64,000 bases of DNA, taken from contig OY992833.1 in the NCBI GenBank assembly GCA_963921425.1, forward strand, positions 10,519,738 through 10,583,737, given 5' to 3'. The stretch's first letter is position 1. Every line of letters begins with the position of its first letter. Below the pieces are notes generated by a model. That model had not been told where the DNA came from and ran no database searches. It saw nothing but the letters and a program-made list of their open reading frames with translations. Positions 59,787-64,000 of this stretch are shown piece after piece. This DNA is from Dryas octopetala. Lineage: Eukaryota > Streptophyta > Magnoliopsida > Rosales > Rosaceae. Both the position numbers and the translations under genes were made by a program.

Positions 59787-61430
59787 AAAGTTTGTATTAG
59801 GTGATTTATCTACCTAATTAACTTGATTAAAACCACTGTCAGTAATCAGACCCCAATTTTTGTTTTATATGATCACTTAGGGACTAATCAAGTAGACAAA
59901 ACTCTGACGACACAGTGGCTAAAATCTGAAGACACAGATTGACTTGTCAGTCAAAAATAACTTTTGTAAACAACACAAATCAAACACACCAAAGGATCAA
60001 GTGACATTCTATACACTCAGAGGACCCATCACAGTAGGCATCCCAGTGTTATCTGCAACTACAGTGGTGTGTGATTAACTAAACAGTTTCATATGACATA
60101 TAGCAATTTCAAACATATAACTACAGTGCAGATTTGTGTTTAAAATTTGAGTGAGTCAGTAAACATAACAACACAAAATAGAGACGAATGCACACAAGAT
60201 GTTCACCCCAGAAAAACCACAAAGGGTAAAAACTAGGGGTCTTTTTCAGCTGACCAGGCAATCCATTATAGAGGAGGTTCAATACAAAGAGAGCATACAA
60301 CACACAAGCTTAATCACTAAGTCCTAAACTAAGTGGCAGCTTCTTACCCCTTTCTGCAACTTCCATAAACAAGGCAATCGGTCATTCATGATGAAGGCAG
60401 CTCCAACTCCAAGCTCATCAACCCATGGTACCAATTCACACCAAGCCCAGTAGATTCTTCAACGTATGAACATGATATGCAAATTTGGATTCTTTAAAAA
60501 TCAGCTTTCTCAAGCAAAAGACATGAAAAGGCTAATGGAGAATCCTTTATCTAAAATCTAAATGAATGTGTTTATGAATATGTGAAAAGATTTTAAACTA
60601 CACTCAAACCCATTCAGATTTTAGATGAAAAACAAGTTTAGAAAATAATTTAGTTTTTGAAAATCAAAAGTATTTTCTTACTTGATAAATGATGAGCACT
60701 CACCCAAAATACCCAAGCATAAACACCTGAAAATCCCCACTTAAAATATGCTCATCAACCCCCTCAAAAAAGTCTGAACCGATCCCACATATACCCGTAC
60801 ACCAACACACGCAATTCCCATGTTTGCCCGAGCCACGTGGAAGCCAATCAATGGCTGTCCACAAGAAACGAATAAAGAGCATATTCATTTTGTCCTAGAG
60901 AGGTATCCTAGTATTGCTAAGGATAGGAATGAGGAGCTGTAAAATCAAATATTGCTTTATTTTGCAAAAATCAGAAATGGAGAAGATGATGAATAGTGCT
61001 GAGGTGTGTGTGAATGAGTGGCGTGAAAGGTAAAGATGCAATCAGATCTGATTCAGTGAGGGAAAGCAAGTCATGTGTTGTGCGCATGCATGTTTAGAAA
61101 AACAGAAAATGGGTTTTCAATGAAATGGGCTTTAATAAGCAAAACCCGAAATGGCCCCACTGCAGTGACTGTCACATAAGTATCATCCACTGTACGTGAA
61201 GAACATTGTTCTTTATGTTCAGTGAGTGACTAGTCAAATAGACAAAAAACTGTTATTTTCCTGAAATGAATGAAGTGCAGTATACCTTGAGTCTTTGTTC
61301 ATTCTTGACTTCTTCAATACAATTGATATTGTCCTTAATCTAGCCTAGAGCTTGTGAGTGATTAAATAAAAATAAATACAATGGTTTTGACAAGGAAAAT
61401 AGGCAATATAACAAATCCTAGAAACTAACA
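59787..61430 (-). repeat. 5' LTR of the minus-strand SIRE-type element (1644 bp)
   Basis: Same ends as 44428-46068. It lies two bases from the primer-binding site on its inner side. Confidence 0.92.
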
Positions 61431-62118
61431 TACTTCGATCAGGATGTGGTTCACATCTCAATTTGAGATATATGGAGATATTCCGGATCGAGCGTGACAG
61501 TGATCTGGAAGTGTTGGGCGATTGCTACTATCGAACAGTAACTATCGGGCTATCGTCCCCGATAGTTACTATTGGACAATGGCAATTATTGTTACTGTTA
61601 AAATTAAGATTTTTTATTCCAAAAGCTTGAATTTTTGTGTTTTGTGCTGGTTTTATGCTTTTTTTTTTATATGTTTATGGAAGAAAAGACAAAAGATTTA
61701 TATAAGTTGTCATGTTTTGGGCAATGCATAGTGAGAATTGTCATTGCTCAACAGTGACTAATTCTCCTGACACAAAAGAATAAATAAATAAGCTTGGCAC
61801 ACTGGGCTTCGTGCCCAGTGCATTTTTTCACATTTCATTAAAGTGGATTGCATTGGGACCTAATTTTTGATAGTTGTCACACCCCAAAACCCCGACAAGT
61901 GACAAGACATGTATTTTAAGGTTCTCGAAAGTACAACACTCATTGGACAAAACATTGTAAACACAGTTCCTTAAAATACATTAAACCCTTTATTTAAAAA
62001 CTGAGTTGGATCAGGGATAAAATAAGCTGTGGAAATTAAAATTTTTTTAAATAAAAAGTTTATGACAAAACCAAACCCTTGAGATTACACATTTAAAAGG
62101 ATGCAACCTCGTAGATAA
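61431..62118. repeat. Tandem duplication, unit B, right part
   Basis: It resumes at TACTTCGATCAGGATGTGG (unit A: TTACTTCGATCCAGATGTGG at 42844) and follows unit A to CCTCGTAGATAA. It has an extra short stretch near 61530-61575 with repeated CTATCGGGC/ACTATCGG words. Confidence 0.82.
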
Positions 62119-62860
62119 TTGAATTATTAATGAGCCAATCAAAATAAAAAAAATTTAAAATTGAATCCCAAAATAAAAAGAATAACATTAAAATTTTGGT
62201 TTCCCTACTGCCACTGCCATGTCCTCCTCACACTGCCTCCTCAATTTAGCACTCTGCAAAACAAATCTCTGCACCGTGAAATGGTGCACTGGGTCACATG
62301 AAAAACCTGGTAAGCTATAAACCTTGTATGGGTAAAACCAACTCATGTACAGATGAAATCAATTCAATACAATATTTAGTTATAGCAATAATCATTAAGA
62401 ATATTATGAGACACTGTACAAATAAATTTCATAGTTAAAAACCTTGGAATTTACGTTCTAAAATCAACCCCCAGGTCATCACACATAAGACAATGACGAT
62501 CACCAAAATGTATATCACATTCAGCATAATATATATTCGATACTGATAATTAACCATCAACAAACACAACAGTGAGTAATTCATGACACCTCAAATCACA
62601 TCACAATCCACACATATATATAAGGCGTACCTGAATTTGTTGAGGTAGAATTAGAGTACCTGTATCACCAAGGCACTAACAATCCGACCCCACATGGGTT
62701 TATTGAGATTCCAATTTCTCAAATATCATCCGACGACCGATCCAATATGATCAACTACCCTTTCATAAATTGATCATCAGTAAACATTGAACCAATAGCG
62801 AAAGTATCCATTTCACTAGTTATATCGCCTAGACTAGGCCTCCCTTAAGGACAATCGACC
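61875..62860 (-). mobile_element. Partial gypsy-like LTR, minus strand
   Basis: On the minus strand it ends GGGGTTTTGGGGTGTGACA (61875 side). The stretch 62220-62310, read in reverse, gives GTTTTGCAGAG...CTGAGGAGGCAGTGTGAGGAGG and CCAGGTTTTTCATGTGACCC, the same order as GTTTTGCAGGTTAAGCAGGC and the ACCCGG block of solo LTR 1 (26940-27060). Its 245 terminal bases also occur in unit A (43260-43505). The 5' edge is not visible and the right limit is approximate. No coding region. Confidence 0.5.
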
Positions 62861-63168
62861 TAGATTGTTTGTATAACCCCTCTGGAGATTTATGGGATCG
62901 AAAGTTCGAAATCCAACTTCATAATGAGTTAAGGACGAACTCAATTCGACGTTATATTTGGAGTTGTTGGGCCAGGTGCTGGGTTCAAGGCCCAAGAAAG
63001 AAGTTGGATTTGATGACTCTGTGGGGCCCGAAACCATTGGAGAAGTGGACCAAGGCGTTTGTGAACTCCTTTTCTCAACTCTCTCTCTACTCAGTACTCA
63101 ACCAAGTCAAGTGACCATTAATCACTAGAGCTCCTCCCGCTTCTTTCTTCTTCATTGCAGTTACAAAG
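62861..63168. other. Upstream region of the PPR gene
   Basis: No element was recognised. It should hold the promoter and 5' untranslated region of the PPR gene. A CT-rich stretch lies at 63070-63095 and 63140-63155. An AG directly after TTCTTCATTGC (63159-63160) could be a splice acceptor in the leader. Confidence 0.4.
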
Positions 63169-64000
63169 ATGAATCTGAGGATGAAGATGTTAACCCCAAG
63201 AGCTCCTTCTGGTAATTCTTCTTTTTTTACTCCCTTTCTAAAGCAAATAAGTGGATTCCATTCTTTTCCTGTTGTTAGTCATGCTAGAGATACTGAAATC
63301 GGTAAAGGTAAACCCATCCATTTGGAAAATCTGTTCCGAACACGGTACAAATCTGGAACTCTTGGGTTTGATGAAGCATTGGGTTTCTTTAATTCCATGA
63401 TTCAAATGAAACCCATTCCTATTTGGGGTTTTAATCCTTTGTTTAGCGCACTCTACAAGATGAAGCACTATGCCACTGTTGTTTCGATGTTTAAACAGTT
63501 GATGTTGACGGGCTGTGTTCATTTCCATCCCGATGTCTTTACAACGAGTATTTTTCTCAATTGCTTGTGCCGTCTGAATCGGGGGGACTTGGGTTTCTCT
63601 GTTTTAGCAATTACTCTTAAGCATGGTCTTCAACCCAATGCTTATTTTCTAAGTACTTTGCTTCATGGGCTTTGCAACTCTAGCTCCCTGGATGCGGCAA
63701 TGGACTTGTTCCGGAAAATACAAGAGAAGGGATACGCATGTAATGAACTCACTTATGCTACTATGATTAATGGGTTATGCAAAGCAGAGAAAACTTGTAA
63801 GGCACTCGAGATGCTCAAGGAGATGCCTGAAAATGGAAGGTTTAAGCCCAAAACAAATTGCTATAATCCAATCATTGACAGCCTTTGTAAAGCAAGACAA
63901 ATAGATGAGGCGTTGACCATATTTCAAGATATGATCAATAAAAGTGTTGTACCAGATGTCATCACTTACAACTCATTAATTCATGGGTTATGCAACTTGG
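63169..64000 (+). CDS. P-class pentatricopeptide repeat protein, Rf-like (RFL) type, 5' part
   Basis: Open from ATG at 63169 to the window edge: 277 complete codons, no stop. PPR proteins are helical-repeat RNA-binding proteins of mitochondria and plastids; RFL members act on mitochondrial transcripts, and some restore fertility. The first 40-odd residues are rich in S, R, K and hydrophobics with few acidic residues (MNLRMKMLTPRAPSGNSSFF), as in a targeting peptide. After a linker with FDEALGFFNSMI (67-78), typical of the RFL N-terminal region, 35-residue repeats start at about residues 86, 121, 156, 191, 228 and 263. They carry the family words LLHGLCNSSSLDAAMDLF, TYATMINGLCKAEK and PDVITYNSLIHGLCN. 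There is no intron or break in this part. RFL proteins usually run to about 500-700 residues, so about half is outside. ATG 63169 is the first in frame; M5 and M7 are alternatives. It is the one host gene here that looks intact. Confidence 0.92.
   Translation, partial: MNLRMKMLTPRAPSGNSSFFTPFLKQISGFHSFPVVSHARDTEIGKGKPIHLENLFRTRYKSGTLGFDEALGFFNSMIQMKPIPIWGFNPLFSALYKMKHYATVVSMFKQLMLTGCVHFHPDVFTTSIFLNCLCRLNRGDLGFSVLAITLKHGLQPNAYFLSTLLHGLCNSSSLDAAMDLFRKIQEKGYACNELTYATMINGLCKAEKTCKALEMLKEMPENGRFKPKTNCYNPIIDSLCKARQIDEALTIFQDMINKSVVPDVITYNSLIHGLCNL

Larger units (their letters stand above)
44428..61430 (-). mobile_element. SIRE/Maximus-type Ty1/copia element, both LTRs, with nested insertions, broken
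   Basis: The outline is 17 kb. Along its own strand: 5' LTR (61430-59787), primer site, gag (59.75 to about 58.5 kb, with CYMYTCGGIGHIAIEC), a further gag/zinc-knuckle part between the nested LTRs (55183-54965, CHHCHVKGHI), then GAG-pre-integrase and integrase (50.9-49.6 kb, [20 protein letters not shown]), reverse transcriptase (about 49.1-48.3 kb), RNase H (to about 47.6 kb), non-coding spacer, purine tract, 3' LTR (46068-44428). Two gypsy-like LTRs sit inside. Apart from these the reading frames have several breaks. The LTRs differ by about 4 per 100 bases where compared, so it is a fairly young fossil. The flanks share only TAC, so the target duplication is worn or short. Confidence 0.92.

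Overview
The window is repeat-packed nuclear DNA from a flowering plant, most likely a eudicot. It is AT-rich, its genes have introns, and the gene remnants are of plant families: RFL-type PPR, CC-NBS-LRR, FAR1/FRS and short-chain dehydrogenase. Most of it is a nest of transposable elements. The only open host gene is a P-class PPR (Rf-like) gene that starts at 63169 and runs off the right edge. I do not name a species.

Layout from the left. 1-5452: the 3' part of a SIRE/Maximus-type Ty1/copia element (plus strand) ending in a 1.66 kb LTR. 5453-6921: one copy of a dispersed repeat whose second copy lies at about 39.7-40.6 kb. 7438-12890: a CACTA transposon with matching termini and a GAT target duplication. 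It carries a hairpin MITE, a 1.55 kb hAT-like foldback element (8-bp duplication), and pieces of two host genes (a centrin-like exon and a short-chain dehydrogenase). 12895-17881: a minus-strand RE1-like copia element inserted exactly at the CACTA right edge (GGATG duplication). 18.8 kb: a MULE/FAR1-type zinc-knuckle scrap. 19374-21890: a probable solo LTR. 21.9-23.9 kb: a broken NBS-LRR gene on the minus strand.

23.87-31.68 kb is a second, decayed CACTA element on the minus strand. It has subterminal repeats, a multi-exon TNP1-like gene and a TnpD scrap, and it is split by two solo LTRs with perfect duplications (CCAGG and TCGTT). 32.1-35.3 kb holds a FAR1-related pseudogene whose splice sites still make sense. 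36.4-41.4 kb holds a tandem repeat, several MITEs (one with a perfect 9-bp duplication), a copia solo LTR and the second dispersed-repeat copy.

41.4-62.9 kb is a deep nest. A tandemly duplicated 1.4-1.6 kb block made of LTR scraps was hit by a 17 kb minus-strand SIRE-type element (44428-61430). That element was in turn hit by two gypsy-like LTRs (50928-54964, AATGT duplication; and 55184 to about 58485). The first of these was itself hit by a 731-bp Mutator-type MITE with a 9-bp duplication. The PPR gene starts about 300 bases beyond the nest.

The elements record an order of events. The CACTA at 7.4 kb came before the RE1-like element. The duplication at 42-44 kb came before the SIRE insertion, which came before the solo LTRs, which came before the MITE. 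I did not find a convincing new biological system. The most unusual items are the CACTA element carrying fragments of two host genes, the copia insertion at its exact edge, and the four-level nest. All comparisons were made by eye.
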